The position numbers and the translations under genes are program-made. Below the pieces are notes generated by a model. It searched no databases. It was not told the DNA's origin and was given only the letters and a program-made list of their open reading frames with translations. Below, in pieces: positions 48,318 through 56,772 of a stretch of 64,000 nucleotides of DNA. The stretch comes from Chlamydiota bacterium (GTDB lineage Bacteria > Chlamydiota > Chlamydiia > Chlamydiales > Rhabdochlamydiaceae), in contig JAKEHU010000008.1 of assembly GCA_022614855.1 (NCBI GenBank), positions 16,097-80,096 on the forward strand. The letters run 5' to 3'. The stretch's first letter is position 1; each line of letters opens with the position of its first letter.

Positions 48318-49694
48318 ATGGGCAAACAAAAGCTTCTTTGGTGTTGTAAGGAATGCGGCCATACCCAAATAAAATGGACGGGAAGCTGCTCTGCTTGCCA
48401 AAAATGGAATACCTTTATTCAAGAGGTCGAATTTGATGAAAAAGCCGACCGTTTTTTTTCTCTAAAACAAGAAATTTCCAAAGCCTTTCGCATCACGGAA
48501 GTAAAACCAGGGAATTTTTCTCGAATATTTACTGGCATTGCTGAATTTGATCGACTTCTCGGTGGGGGACTTGTGATTGGATCTCTCTCTTTGATTGGAG
48601 GAGATCCTGGAATTGGCAAGTCCACTTTGATGCTTCACATTTCAGAAAATTTATCCAAACAAGGATTGACCGTTCTATATGTTTGTGGGGAAGAATCTGT
48701 CGAACAGACCTTTTTGCGCGCCCAAAGAATTGGTGCGAAAAGCGAAAAACTCTATCTTTTGTCAGAGACCCTATTTTCTCGAATCAAACAGCATGTAGAA
48801 GAGATAAAACCCGATATTTTGATCGTCGATTCCATCCAAATTCTCTATAAAGAGGAAATTCCCTCCAGCCCTGGCAGTGTCACCCAAGTAAGAGAAATTG
48901 CAATGGAACTGATGCACCTTTCGAAACAGTGGAATATCTCTACCTTTATGATTGGCCATGTGACCAAATCGGGAGAAATTGCTGGCCCAAAAGTATTGGA
49001 ACACATTGTCGATACTGTTTTGGATTTTGAAGGGGATAGACAACATGGTTTTCGCATTCTCAGAGCTGTAAAAAATCGATTTGGACCTACGGATGAGATT
49101 GCCATTTTTCAGATGAATGCAACTGGTCTTAGCGAAGTTGAAAATCCCTCCCTGCTCTTTTTGCAGGAAAGGATGCAAGATTCTGCAGGCTCTGCCATCA
49201 TTCCTACCATTGAAGGATCGAGAGCACTTTTAATCGAAGTGCAAGCCCTAGTTGCCAAATCCACCTTTTCCACTTCCTCGCGAAGATCGAGCGGCCTTGA
49301 TCAAAATCGCCTTGCGCTTTTGCTTGCAGTCCTAGAAAAAAGAATGGGATATATGCTCTACAATGCCGATGTCTTTGTCTCAATTGCAGGTGGCTTGAAA
49401 ATTTTTGAACCTGCAATTGACCTTGGAATTCTTTTAGCCATCAGCTCTTCTTTTTGCAATCGATGCATCGATGCAAAAACTGTCCTGATCGGAGAGGTTG
49501 GTCTTGGCGGAGAGGTGCGAAGTGTTCCGAGAATTGAAAGCAGAATCAAAGAGGCAATCAACATGGGTTTTCAAACCTGCCTCCTTCCAAAGAGAAATCT
49601 GGCAGGCCTTTCCAAAGAGCTATGCAAAAAAATCGATCTTCAAGGAATCGATTTTGTAGAAGATGCTGTCCATCTCTTACTTAGAGACCGTTAA
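48318..49694 (+). CDS. radA: DNA repair protein RadA (Sms)
   Basis: 458 residues from ATG 48318 (MGKQKLLWCCKECGHTQIKW). A four-Cys zinc finger (CKECG, CSACQ) is followed by a RecA-like ATPase with Walker A GGDPGIGKSTL, the RadA motif KNRFGPTDEIAIF and a C-terminal Lon-protease-like domain (VFVSIAGGLKIFEPAIDLGI). RadA helps process recombination intermediates. The frame is open to 48264 inside rnc, but the zinc finger fixes the start. The ATG is the last part of TAGGTTCATG, a repeat-end motif, and the stop lies in the end of element 7. Confidence 0.94.
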   Translation: MGKQKLLWCCKECGHTQIKWTGSCSACQKWNTFIQEVEFDEKADRFFSLKQEISKAFRITEVKPGNFSRIFTGIAEFDRLLGGGLVIGSLSLIGGDPGIGKSTLMLHISENLSKQGLTVLYVCGEESVEQTFLRAQRIGAKSEKLYLLSETLFSRIKQHVEEIKPDILIVDSIQILYKEEIPSSPGSVTQVREIAMELMHLSKQWNISTFMIGHVTKSGEIAGPKVLEHIVDTVLDFEGDRQHGFRILRAVKNRFGPTDEIAIFQMNATGLSEVENPSLLFLQERMQDSAGSAIIPTIEGSRALLIEVQALVAKSTFSTSSRRSSGLDQNRLALLLAVLEKRMGYMLYNADVFVSIAGGLKIFEPAIDLGILLAISSSFCNRCIDAKTVLIGEVGLGGEVRSVPRIESRIKEAINMGFQTCLLPKRNLAGLSKELCKKIDLQGIDFVEDAVHLLLRDR

Positions 49695-49855
49695 CGAGTT
49701 AAGCTTCTGTCGATTTTTGGGTTCTTTTGAGCCGCTTTTCAGCTTCAAATTGCAGGGGTAATATCAACTTCGTATATAACCCCTGCAATTTGAATCGAAA
49801 ATCGGCCAAAATAATCCCGAAAAGCGATGAAGCCTTAATTCATTAACAGTCTCTT
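49683..49855. repeat. Palindromic element 7 (173 bp)
   Basis: Ends AGAGACCGTTAACGAGTTAA (49684) and TTAATTCATTAACAGTCTCT (ending 49854) are complementary with a few mismatches. Inner arms CAAATTGCAGGGGTAATATC and ATATAACCCCTGCAATTTG pair around the centre. Most of it (49701-49800) is a near-identical inverted copy of 26189-26290. It supplies the radA stop codon. ACACAGAGATCACAGAG follows at 49865 and belongs to the CTCTGTGGT repeat type. Confidence 0.85.
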
Positions 49856-49898
49856 AAGTAATTTTACACAGAGATCACAGAGAAAAAAGCTGGTTTTA

Positions 49899-50375
49899 TC
49901 ATTTGTTAATGACAACTTTAGAGCCGATCGTAATGGGATAAATTGTTTTCGCCTGAAATTTTTGCAGGAGATCTTTTTGTCCTAGTCTCCCATACCCGCG
50001 AAGACCAATTCCCAATATGGCAGTTTGTATGAAGATGTATGCTCCAAATTTTACCATGTAGGGTTGGATATTTCTTGCTGCAGGAAAAATTTTGGAAACA
50101 AAAGAGATAAGCTCAGCAGGATAATAGATGATTGTAACTAAGGTTGCTGCAGATACGGTTAGAGTGAGAATTGCCAAGGGATTTTTAATTTCGCTAATGG
50201 CTAAATCAAGGGGTTTGAAAACAGGATAAATACAACCACTGCCAATCTTTTCTAAAAGATTTTTCTGGTATTCATAAGGTGCATTATTGGTTTTGTAAAC
50301 AAATTCTCTTGCAAATACAAAAGCAAAATAATTTTTCCAAGAATCAAATCCAGTAGGAACAAATCCTAATTTCAT
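49899..50375 (-). CDS. Small membrane protein, paralogue of the upstream gene
   Basis: 158 residues, not recognised. Two hydrophobic regions are present, about 65-95 (NPLAILTLTVSAATLVTIIY) and 108-126 (VKFGAYIFIQTAILGIGLRG). It shares the pattern VKFG-Y--Q--I----RA/RG-GR, with the last hydrophobic segment followed by GYGRLGQKDLLQKF, with the 145-residue protein at 50372-50809, so the two arose by tandem duplication. They overlap by 4 bp and are certainly co-transcribed. The two-helix topology could suit inclusion-membrane insertion; no function is shown. Confidence 0.65.
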   Translation of the reverse strand: MKLGFVPTGFDSWKNYFAFVFAREFVYKTNNAPYEYQKNLLEKIGSGCIYPVFKPLDLAISEIKNPLAILTLTVSAATLVTIIYYPAELISFVSKIFPAARNIQPYMVKFGAYIFIQTAILGIGLRGYGRLGQKDLLQKFQAKTIYPITIGSKVVINK

Positions 50376-50809
50376 TTGTTATTATTCGTCGGATTATAAA
50401 ATTCTTTCATTAGAGCATCATTGCTAAATCTTCCCCAGGCTCTCATGGCTGCAGAAACAATAATCATTTGTGTATAAACATAACTTCCAAATTTAACTTG
50501 CCAAAATTCTGGTAGAGGAAGGGTTTCCATCGCCTTTTTGATATAAGCTTTTGAATGTTCAGCATAAAATAAAAAGGAGTTTGCAGTTAAAGCAGAACCA
50601 GTCAAAAGAAGAGTAATTACACGAGGGTCTTTGCATTTTTCCCAAATAAGTTCAGGCAGTCTGTCAATCGTCCAAAGTCCAAAGTTGCCTATTTTTTCAA
50701 CCCAATTTGCTTCATGTTTCTGTATGGTTCTTTTTAGACCCAATATTAGGTGGTCGTAACATCTAACAACTATAGGGTAGTCGTAATGGTAGGGAACACT
50801 GGCTGCCAT
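50372..50809 (-). CDS. Small membrane protein, first of a tandem pair
   Basis: 145 residues, not recognised. Hydrophobic segments at about 66-85 (VITLLLTGSALTANSFLFYA) and 105-123 (VKFGSYVYTQMIIVSAAMRA). Charged N-terminal 60 residues without a cleavable signal. Paralogue of the downstream gene. Upstream, 50810-51305 (496 bp) contains no gene, only elements 8 and 9 and the sodA leader. Confidence 0.65.
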   Translation of the reverse strand: MAASVPYHYDYPIVVRCYDHLILGLKRTIQKHEANWVEKIGNFGLWTIDRLPELIWEKCKDPRVITLLLTGSALTANSFLFYAEHSKAYIKKAMETLPLPEFWQVKFGSYVYTQMIIVSAAMRAWGRFSNDALMKEFYNPTNNNK

Positions 50810-50854
50810 AAAGTTTTCTCCTTATTTAAGGGAGCCATTGTAATAAATGAGGGA

Positions 50855-51025
50855 CTAAGAGGGTATCTAAAAATTCCTCCTAGAGAGTTTTGGAACTTTC
50901 CGGGATAATTGCCGTCGTTCTCCTCGGCCATATGCAGCTTCGCATATTGACCTCGTAAAACAACACCAATTCCCCTCGGAAATTTCTCAAAACTCTCTAT
51001 GGGATTAATTTTTAGACACTCTCTA
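50855..51025. repeat. Palindromic element 8 (171 bp) with CATATG core
   Basis: Outer arms CTAAGAGGGTATCTAAAAAT (50855) and ATTTTTAGACACTCTCT (51009-51025) pair with few mismatches, as do CTAGAGAGTTTTGG and TCAAAACTCTCTA. The centre is GGCCATATGCAGCTTCGCAT (50926). It lies upstream of both the membrane-protein pair and sodA. Confidence 0.83.
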
Positions 51026-51061
51026 AGAGACAAAGGAAATTTAACTATTAATTAAAATTTT

Positions 51062-51232
51062 AATAGACTTCTTTCGAAACCTGCTTTACTCGAAAAAAAT
51101 AATGATTTTTCAGCAGATCTTAAAGCGGCTTTTGAGCAACAATGTGTAGAGCACATGGGCGAAACAGCTGATTTAAGAGATGCTAAAAAGCAAATTTTTA
51201 GCGAGGAAATGAGGTTTCGAAAGAAGTCTAAT
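51062..51232. repeat. Palindromic element 9 (171 bp)
   Basis: Arms AATAGACTTCTTTCGAAACC (51062) and GGTTTCGAAAGAAGTCTA (51213) are perfect complements over 21 bp. Inner arms AGCAGATCTTAAAGC and GATTTAAGAGATGCT pair imperfectly. The centre lacks the CATATGC core. A 76-codon minus-strand frame through it is not a credible gene. Confidence 0.83.
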
Positions 51233-51305
51233 ACCAAAGTAGATTTGTAAAATTTCGGGCGACGAGATATAGTCAAATCCAAAAAGTTTTTTAAGGAGCC
51301 ATCTC

Positions 51306-51920
51306 ATGACAGATTTTTCATATGAATTACCCGATTTGCCCTATGATTTTAGTGCATTAGAGCCGGTGATTTCTAGGGAGATCATGGAGCTTCATTATTC
51401 GAAACATCATAAAGGTTATGTGACCAATCTCAATGCTGCCTTAGAAAAATACCATAAGGCTGAAGATAATGAGGATTTGCCCGCAATGATCTCTCTTCAA
51501 CAAGCGATTCGTTTTAATGGAGGAGGTCATATCAACCATTCAATTTTTTGGACAAATTTAGCTCCAAAATCCAAGGGAGGTGGCGGGAGACCCAGTGGAG
51601 AGCTTGCAAAAAAAATCGATCAAGATTTTGGCTCTTTTGAAAAATTTATGGAACAGTTCAATGCGGCTACAGTTGCCATTCAGGGATCAGGTTGGGGGTG
51701 GTTAGGCTTTTGCCCTATATCAAAATCTTTAATGATCGAAACATGTTCGAATCAAGACCCATTGAGCACAAAGGGGTTGATTCCATTGCTCGGCGTGGAT
51801 GTTTGGGAACATGCCTATTATCTTCAGTATAAGAATGTTCGGGGAGACTATGTAAAAAATATTTGGAATATTGTCAATTGGAGCAATATTACAGAGAGGT
51901 TTGCAAATGCAAAAAAATAA
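51306..51920 (+). CDS. sodA: Superoxide dismutase, Mn/Fe family
   Basis: 204 residues. Metal ligands are visible in [16 protein letters not shown] (His), [13 protein letters not shown] (His) and [20 protein letters not shown] (Asp and His). [10 protein letters not shown] and [14 protein letters not shown] are more typical of Mn enzymes, but metal preference is uncertain. TAAGGAGCC precedes the ATG at a normal distance. Detoxifies superoxide in the cytoplasm. It begins the conserved chlamydial series sod-accD-dut-ptsN-ptsN; its stop is 10 bp from element 10. Confidence 0.95.
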   Translation: MTDFSYELPDLPYDFSALEPVISREIMELHYSKHHKGYVTNLNAALEKYHKAEDNEDLPAMISLQQAIRFNGGGHINHSIFWTNLAPKSKGGGGRPSGELAKKIDQDFGSFEKFMEQFNAATVAIQGSGWGWLGFCPISKSLMIETCSNQDPLSTKGLIPLLGVDVWEHAYYLQYKNVRGDYVKNIWNIVNWSNITERFANAKK

Positions 51921-51930
51921 TTTTCCTTTA

Positions 51931-52100
51931 TGAACCTATCTTTAGAATCTTACAAAAAAATTTACTTTTATTTTCAGCATCTATGTCATATCCTTGCTCG
52001 CCCATATGCAGCTCCGCATATTGTGCTCGCTCAGCTATGTCATATCTATCTGAAAATAAACTGTTTAAATTTTTTGTAAATCTTCGTAAAGATAGGTTCA
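51931..52100. repeat. Palindromic element 10 (170 bp), GAACCTATC termini and CATATG core
   Basis: TGAACCTATCTTTAGAATCT (51931) and a complementary end finishing AAAGATAGGTTCA at 52100 pair over about 34 bp with mismatches. The centre is GCCCATATGCAGCTCCGCAT (52000). It separates sodA from accD. Confidence 0.85.
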
Positions 52101-52139
52101 GATTGTTTCTTATCATTAATAATTATATAATCCAGGTCT

Positions 52140-53060
52140 ATGGGATTATTTTCTTTAAATAAACCAAAAATTAAAGTTCAAACTTCTAAGAAAGATAGTT
52201 TTAGTGGTTGGATAAAATGTTCTGGCTGCAGTGAAATGATTCATGCGAATGAATTGCAGCAGAATTTAAGCTGCTGTCCAAAATGCAATTACCATTATCG
52301 CTTGACCGGTCTGCAGAGAATTGACCTTCTTGCTGATGAAAAAAGTTTTATAGAGCGATATGCAGAGTTCAAACCCACCGATTCGCTAGAATTTTCTGAT
52401 GTTGAACCCTATGCAGAAAGGTTGAAAAAAGCGCAAAAGAATACGGGACGGGATGAGGCTATCATTGTTGGAACTTGCAAAATTGAAGGAAAAGAGGTCG
52501 CGATCGGGGTGATGGATTTTAGTTTTATGGGTGGGTCGATGGGATCAGTTGTAGGAGAAAGGTTAACCGCGATCATTGAATATGCAATAAAACACCATCT
52601 TCCTCTTGTAATCGTCTCTGCTTCAGGCGGGGCAAGGATGCAGGAATCAATTCTTTCATTGATGCAAATGGCAAAAACATCAGGTGCACTGGCAAGACTT
52701 GATAAAAGCGGTCTTCCCTACATTTCTATTTTAACAAATCCAACAACAGGGGGAGTAACAGCTTCTTTTGCAACTTTAGGAGATATCATATTAGCAGAAC
52801 CAGATGCACTGATTGGATTTGCAGGACCTCGAGTCGTAGAACAAACAACGGGGGAAAAACTTCCTGAAAAAGCGCAAAAGTCTGAATTTTTGTTGGAAAA
52901 GGGGATGATTGATTGCATCATAAATCGACATGATTTAAAAAAGAAGCTATCGCTAATTCTCTCTTTGCTGACCGAGAATGAAAGGGAATATGAACATCCA
53001 AAGGAAAAGCTGAAAAAACTGCTTTCATTAGTCGAGGAAGAAAAGGTCGTAAGTAAATAA
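52140..53060 (+). CDS. accD: Acetyl-CoA carboxylase carboxyltransferase subunit beta
   Basis: 306 residues. An N-terminal four-Cys zinc finger (IKCSGCSEM and [11 protein letters not shown]) precedes the carboxyltransferase domain: [59 protein letters not shown] and [17 protein letters not shown]. With AccA it transfers carboxyl from biotin to acetyl-CoA, the first step of fatty acid synthesis. It is followed by dut after 4 bp. Confidence 0.96.
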   Translation: MGLFSLNKPKIKVQTSKKDSFSGWIKCSGCSEMIHANELQQNLSCCPKCNYHYRLTGLQRIDLLADEKSFIERYAEFKPTDSLEFSDVEPYAERLKKAQKNTGRDEAIIVGTCKIEGKEVAIGVMDFSFMGGSMGSVVGERLTAIIEYAIKHHLPLVIVSASGGARMQESILSLMQMAKTSGALARLDKSGLPYISILTNPTTGGVTASFATLGDIILAEPDALIGFAGPRVVEQTTGEKLPEKAQKSEFLLEKGMIDCIINRHDLKKKLSLILSLLTENEREYEHPKEKLKKLLSLVEEEKVVSK

Positions 53061-53064
53061 AAAA

Positions 53065-53511
53065 ATGGAAAAAAAAGAAGTTTTTGTCAGAGTTAAAAGT
53101 GAAAAAGTTGCTCTGCCTTTGTATGCAACAGAGCAGGCTTCTTGTGCCGATATTCGAGCTTTTCTTGAAAAGGATCTTATTCTCGAACCTGGCGAATCAA
53201 AACTCATTCCAACAGGGCTTTTTGTAGAAATACCCGAGGGTTTTGAAATTCAAATTCGACCCCGAAGCGGTCTTGCCCTCAAAGAACAAATTACCGTATT
53301 GAATACGCCTGCAACAATTGATGCAGATTATAGGGGAGAAATTCAAGTCATTTTGATCAATCATGGAAAAAAATCTTTTATCGTGACAAATGGAATGCGC
53401 ATTGCACAGATTGCGCTTGCTCCAATTGCAAAAGCAGATTTTGTCATTAAACAGTCGCTTTCTGCAACAGCTCGCGGGGAAGGAGGATTTGGCCATACTG
53501 GTAAAATTTGA
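53065..53511 (+). CDS. dut: dUTP diphosphatase
   Basis: 148 residues, trimeric dUTPase type. All motifs are seen: [10 protein letters not shown] (motif 1), [10 protein letters not shown] (2), [20 protein letters not shown] (3), and the flexible C-terminal motif [12 protein letters not shown] (5). It hydrolyses dUTP to dUMP, keeping uracil out of DNA. It is in an operon with accD and the PTS genes; the next gene begins within its last 23 bases. Confidence 0.95.
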   Translation: MEKKEVFVRVKSEKVALPLYATEQASCADIRAFLEKDLILEPGESKLIPTGLFVEIPEGFEIQIRPRSGLALKEQITVLNTPATIDADYRGEIQVILINHGKKSFIVTNGMRIAQIALAPIAKADFVIKQSLSATARGEGGFGHTGKI

Positions 53512-53956
53512 AATATCTCACTATTTAGATGAAAAGCTCATCTGCTTTCTCCATGCTAAAAATCAACATGACGCTCTTTCTAAGTTGATCGATTGTCTCG
53601 ATGATTCTAATAAGTTAATCGATAAGGATGCATTTTTTCAGGCAATTCTCGATCGAGAAAAAATTGTCTCCACAGGCATAGGAATGGGAGTTGCCATTCC
53701 TCATGCAAAGTTACCTGGCTATAAAGAATTTTTTATTGCAATTGGGATTCAAGAGAATCGAGGGGTTGAATGGGATGCACTCGATGGTCTTCCCATACGC
53801 ATCATATTTCTTATCGGAGGCCCTGAGACAGAACAGACGCAATATTTAAAAATTCTTTCCTCAATCACCACTGCTATTAAAGATGAGCAGCGGCGAAAAA
53901 AACTGCTAAAGGTAAAAACCCAAAAAGAAGTTTTAGAAATTTTTCACGGAATTTAA
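53489..53956 (+). CDS. ptsN: PTS IIA-like nitrogen-regulatory protein (first copy)
   Basis: About 155 residues. The EIIA fold has the phosphorylatable histidine in [17 protein letters not shown], then [13 protein letters not shown]. The N-terminus [15 protein letters not shown] region has no ATG. The likeliest start is TTG 53489, closely preceded by GGAGG, though CTG 53498 is possible; the frame remains open back to 53390 inside dut. Chlamydiae lack sugar PTS permeases, so it is more likely a regulator than a transporter. It overlaps dut by 23 bp and precedes a second IIA gene, as in Chlamydia. Confidence 0.85.
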   Translation: MAILVKFEISHYLDEKLICFLHAKNQHDALSKLIDCLDDSNKLIDKDAFFQAILDREKIVSTGIGMGVAIPHAKLPGYKEFFIAIGIQENRGVEWDALDGLPIRIIFLIGGPETEQTQYLKILSSITTAIKDEQRRKKLLKVKTQKEVLEIFHGI

Positions 53957-54078
53957 ATCTATTTAATGCGAACTCGCGTTTTTAAGAATTTTTCCATGAA
54001 ATGGCTGAATTTTGTGGAAATGCAAAACCCAATCGAGTTAAAAGAAGAAGATGCAAAGCTGAAGTTAGGAATAGGTTC

Positions 54079-54810
54079 ATGGATTTAAAAATTAGGGATG
54101 TAGCTGAGCTGCTCGATGTGTCTGAAACAACCATTCGAAGATGGATTGTGCAAAGAAAAATTCCTGTCTATCGATTGAACCACCAATATCGCTTTAGTCG
54201 AATTGAAATTGAAAATTGGATGATGAAATGCAAGTTAAAAAATAGTTTAGGACAAGAATCTCTTCTTTTTGCGGAAAGAGGAATTTCTCTCAATAAATCG
54301 ATTGAAAATGAGCCATCTCCAAAAGGTGGGCTGAAACAGTTTAGTCTATATCGGGCAATTCACCATGGCGGAGTCTATCGTGAAGCAAAGGGAACTTCTA
54401 AAGAAGAAATCATTCGCGAAGTGATGAAAATGGTTGCAGAAAAATTGAATCTGGATGGAGAAGTTTTAACAGATCTTCTTTTAGATCGAGAAAGAATGAT
54501 GCCAACAGCTCTCAATCATGGAATTGCTGTTCCTCATGCAAGAGATTTTTTATTAGAGCTTCCTTTTGATGTGGTAGCTGTTGCTTATCCTAAAGAGCCA
54601 ATAGAATATGGGGCTTTAGATAAGCAAAAAGTACATACTCTTTTTTTTCTATTTGCAACAAATGATAAAAATCATCTTCATTTACTTGCAAAAATTGCAC
54701 ATTTGGGAACAAGTCAGGCTGCTTTAGACTTTTTAAAAACAAAACCCGAAAAGACTGAATTATTAGACTATATTCGCAATTGGGAAGGCACTCTCAATAC
54801 TTCTGAATGA
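54079..54810 (+). CDS. ptsN2: PTS IIA-like protein with N-terminal HTH domain (second copy)
   Basis: 243 residues from ATG 54079. Residues 1-52 form a MerR/excisionase-type helix-turn-helix (MDLKIRDVAELLDVSETTIR, then RWIVQRKIPVYRLNHQYRFS). From about 95 on there is an EIIA domain with the active histidine in NHGIAVPHARDFLLELPF and FFLFATNDKNHLHLLAKIA. The fusion suggests phosphorylation-dependent control of a DNA-binding protein. The ATG lies within ATAGGTTCATG, a repeat-end motif. The frame extends to 54001, but the HTH start is natural at 54079. The 122 bp upstream hold nothing else. Confidence 0.87.
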   Translation: MDLKIRDVAELLDVSETTIRRWIVQRKIPVYRLNHQYRFSRIEIENWMMKCKLKNSLGQESLLFAERGISLNKSIENEPSPKGGLKQFSLYRAIHHGGVYREAKGTSKEEIIREVMKMVAEKLNLDGEVLTDLLLDRERMMPTALNHGIAVPHARDFLLELPFDVVAVAYPKEPIEYGALDKQKVHTLFFLFATNDKNHLHLLAKIAHLGTSQAALDFLKTKPEKTELLDYIRNWEGTLNTSE

Positions 54811-54849
54811 ATATCAATTTTACCCATCCTGTATGTCCCATTTTCCTTT

Positions 54850-54879
54850 CTCTGTGGCCTCTGCGATCTCTGTGGTAAA
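54850..54879. repeat. CTCTGTGGT-type short repeat
   Basis: TCTCTGTGGCCTCTGCGATC followed by TCTGTGGTAAA resembles the flanks of the inverted repeat at 35451-35703 and ACACAGAGATCACAGAG at 49865. It lies between convergent ptsN2 and the DTW gene. Confidence 0.5.
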
Positions 54880-54884
54880 ACTTC

Positions 54885-55355
54885 TCAAGTTTTAACGATG
54901 TTATTTTTTTTTAAGAAATCCGCGGCAAAATAATAGTGGTCTAAAAGGCCGTCTCTATCTCTTTCTAAAATTGTATATGCGATAAAAAGCGCTTCAATCG
55001 AGGCAAGGCCCCTTACGGGATCAGGACAATCTTCTTGTCTTCTCGGATAGGCCGTTTTAAAGCCAGTTGGAATTGATCTTTGTTCCAATTGTGAATACCC
55101 TAAAATTGTACTCATCATTTTTTCTGTTTTTTTCCAAGTCGCATCAAGGATCAGCAAACCCTTATCTTGATCTTTTGCAGAAAGTTGTGGACCATCTAAC
55201 GCTAAAAGAAGATATTGAGACAAATCAGGATATGCAGCAGACAAAGGATAGGAATAAAAAATGAGATCTTTTCTTTCTTCCAGGCCTCGCAGGCTGCATT
55301 TTTTTAAGTTTTCTTTTCGATGACGAAAAATAATTGTAGGAAGAAATAAAGACAT
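54885..55355 (-). CDS. DTW-domain protein, probable aminocarboxypropyltransferase
   Basis: 156 residues, short for the family (about 200). LLILDATWKKTEKMM matches the DTW motif region of TapT-type enzymes. PTGFKTAYPRRQEDC then GLASIEALFIAYTILERDRD match the C-terminal SPOUT-like part. DTW enzymes add a 3-amino-3-carboxypropyl group from SAM to tRNA uridine; the distant Tsr3 family modifies rRNA. The N-terminal Cys-rich segment of E. coli TapT is missing, so either the family is trimmed here or the start lies elsewhere. Diverges from the thioredoxin-like gene with 17 bp between starts. Confidence 0.6.
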   Translation of the reverse strand: MSLFLPTIIFRHRKENLKKCSLRGLEERKDLIFYSYPLSAAYPDLSQYLLLALDGPQLSAKDQDKGLLILDATWKKTEKMMSTILGYSQLEQRSIPTGFKTAYPRRQEDCPDPVRGLASIEALFIAYTILERDRDGLLDHYYFAADFLKKNNIVKT

Positions 55356-55372
55356 TTTTTTATATCAGAGAT

Positions 55373-56482
55373 ATGAAGCGATTGATTTTATTATACTTTT
55401 TCTTTTTCTCTTGGGCAAGGGGATACTCCGCTTCATTGCCAGATAGAGATTTAAATGACCAGATCATTGACTCGTTTGATCAAAAGCTCTCTTTGCAGGA
55501 AAGAAATGATGCATGGCTTCAAAATTATGGAAAGGTGATGGAGCTTGCGAGAGATAAAAACAAACCGATTTTAATGGCTCTTTTAGGGACAGATTGGTGT
55601 GTCTGGTCTAAAAAAATGGACTCGGAGGTTTTAAACGATCAAAATTTTATCGATGCCGTAAAGAAAGAATTTATTTTACTTAAGGTGCAATTTCCAGAGA
55701 TAGCTTCGCAACAAAATGGTCAGCTGGAATGCGAAAAGATAAAAGAGAAATATCATGTGCAAGAATGCCCGCTACTCTTATTAGTGAATGCAGATGGAGC
55801 GGAAATTGCAAAAATTGGCTATATCCCTTTAAATGCCAAGGAATTTGCCTCTTATATTACGGAACTTTTCTCTCATTATCACGATGTAGAAGAAGCTATA
55901 TCTCAAGAAAATATCCATGGGCTTAAATTTGAAGAATTAAAGCCATTATATGAAAAAGCAAAAAAATTGACCGATCCAAAATATGTGAGTGCAATTCTTA
56001 CTGCAGGAATCGAAAAAGATCAAAATGGCTACTTTATTGCAGAACAGTATGCTCGATTGCTCACCGGAGATAAACTCAAGAGAAAGCAGGCAACTATTTT
56101 AAAGAAGAAAATTTTAGATAAAGATCCACAAAATGATAAAGGTGCTCATTTAAAGATTGCTATGGTCGATTTTCAAACGCTTGCAAATGTGTCAAAAAAG
56201 AAAAAGAAACCAGAAGAAGTTGTCGCCCCTCTTGTCAAATATCTCAATCAATTTGGAGAAAAAGATAAAGAAAACTCATGGAAAGTAGAATTGACCATTG
56301 CGCAATATCTCTTTGGAAAAAATCTTATTGCCGATGCTTTGAAACATGCAAAACTCTCCTATGAAAATGCCCCTGAATCTGCAAAAGAGGAAATTTCTCA
56401 ATCCATTCAATTTCTGCAAACGCGACTTTCTAACTCACCTTACGCAGAAAAACGGATAGAAAAGGATGAGAGGAGTAAATGA
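55373..56482 (+). CDS. Exported thioredoxin-fold protein with single active-site Cys
   Basis: 369 residues with signal peptide (MKRLILLYFFFFSWARGYSA). Residues 50-165 form a thioredoxin-7-like domain: KPILMALLGTDWCVWSKKMD, with Cys76 but Ser79 in place of the second cysteine, then VQECPLLLLVNADGAEIAKI containing the usual cis-Pro. The C-terminal 200 residues are helical, perhaps TPR-like. A single Cys suggests an isomerase or chaperone role rather than oxidation. As I recall, Chlamydia has a predicted disulfide isomerase near rnpA, so this may be its counterpart. The C-terminal tail NSPYAEKRIEKDERSK is encoded by palindromic element 11. Confidence 0.72.
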   Translation: MKRLILLYFFFFSWARGYSASLPDRDLNDQIIDSFDQKLSLQERNDAWLQNYGKVMELARDKNKPILMALLGTDWCVWSKKMDSEVLNDQNFIDAVKKEFILLKVQFPEIASQQNGQLECEKIKEKYHVQECPLLLLVNADGAEIAKIGYIPLNAKEFASYITELFSHYHDVEEAISQENIHGLKFEELKPLYEKAKKLTDPKYVSAILTAGIEKDQNGYFIAEQYARLLTGDKLKRKQATILKKKILDKDPQNDKGAHLKIAMVDFQTLANVSKKKKKPEEVVAPLVKYLNQFGEKDKENSWKVELTIAQYLFGKNLIADALKHAKLSYENAPESAKEEISQSIQFLQTRLSNSPYAEKRIEKDERSK

Positions 56483-56597
56483 GATGCCAAGCAAAGTGAT
56501 GATGGGCAGCTTGGATAAAGTTGTTCAAGAAGCTTCGTACTGCAGATCATTTGCTGGAGCCAGCCTATTCAGACGTTTTTCTGCGGAAGGTGAGTTT
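56432..56597. repeat. Palindromic element 11 (166 bp), CTCACCTTACGC termini
   Basis: AACTCACCTTACGCAGAAAA (56432) and a complementary end TTTTTCTGCGGAAGGTGAGTT-like (finishing 56596) pair with one mismatch. The left arm is read through by the thioredoxin-like gene. It abuts element 12 directly. Inner sequences pair poorly. Confidence 0.82.
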
Positions 56598-56770
56598 CTA
56601 AGAACCTATCCTAAAACTAGGCCTTTTAGAGATTTGAAAGGATTTTTGATGAGAGTTCGCATCAACCGACGAAGGTCATATGCGAAGCTGCATATGATCA
56701 AGGAGGTTGAAGTGAAGGATCGCAAAAATCTTTCAAAGATTGAAGGCATGGTTTTAGGACAGGTTCTAAG
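56598..56770. repeat. Palindromic element 12 (173 bp), GAACCTATCC termini and CATATG core
   Basis: CTAAGAACCTATCCTAAAAC (56598) and GTTTTAGGACAGGTTCTAAG (ending 56770) are complementary with one mismatch. The centre is GGTCATATGCGAAGCTGCAT (56674). The next gene's ATG begins 3 bp beyond its end. Elements 11 and 12 together make 339 bp between genes. Confidence 0.87.
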
Positions 56771-56772
56771 GA

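Noticed and set aside
51052..51282. 76-codon minus-strand frame between elements 8 and sodA
   Set aside because: Composed of the arms and loop of palindromic element 9.
54885..55355. Tsr3-type rRNA aminocarboxypropyltransferase
   Set aside because: LDATWKKTEKM and the following Tyr/Arg region fit DTW proteins better, though the two families are related and the choice is by eye.
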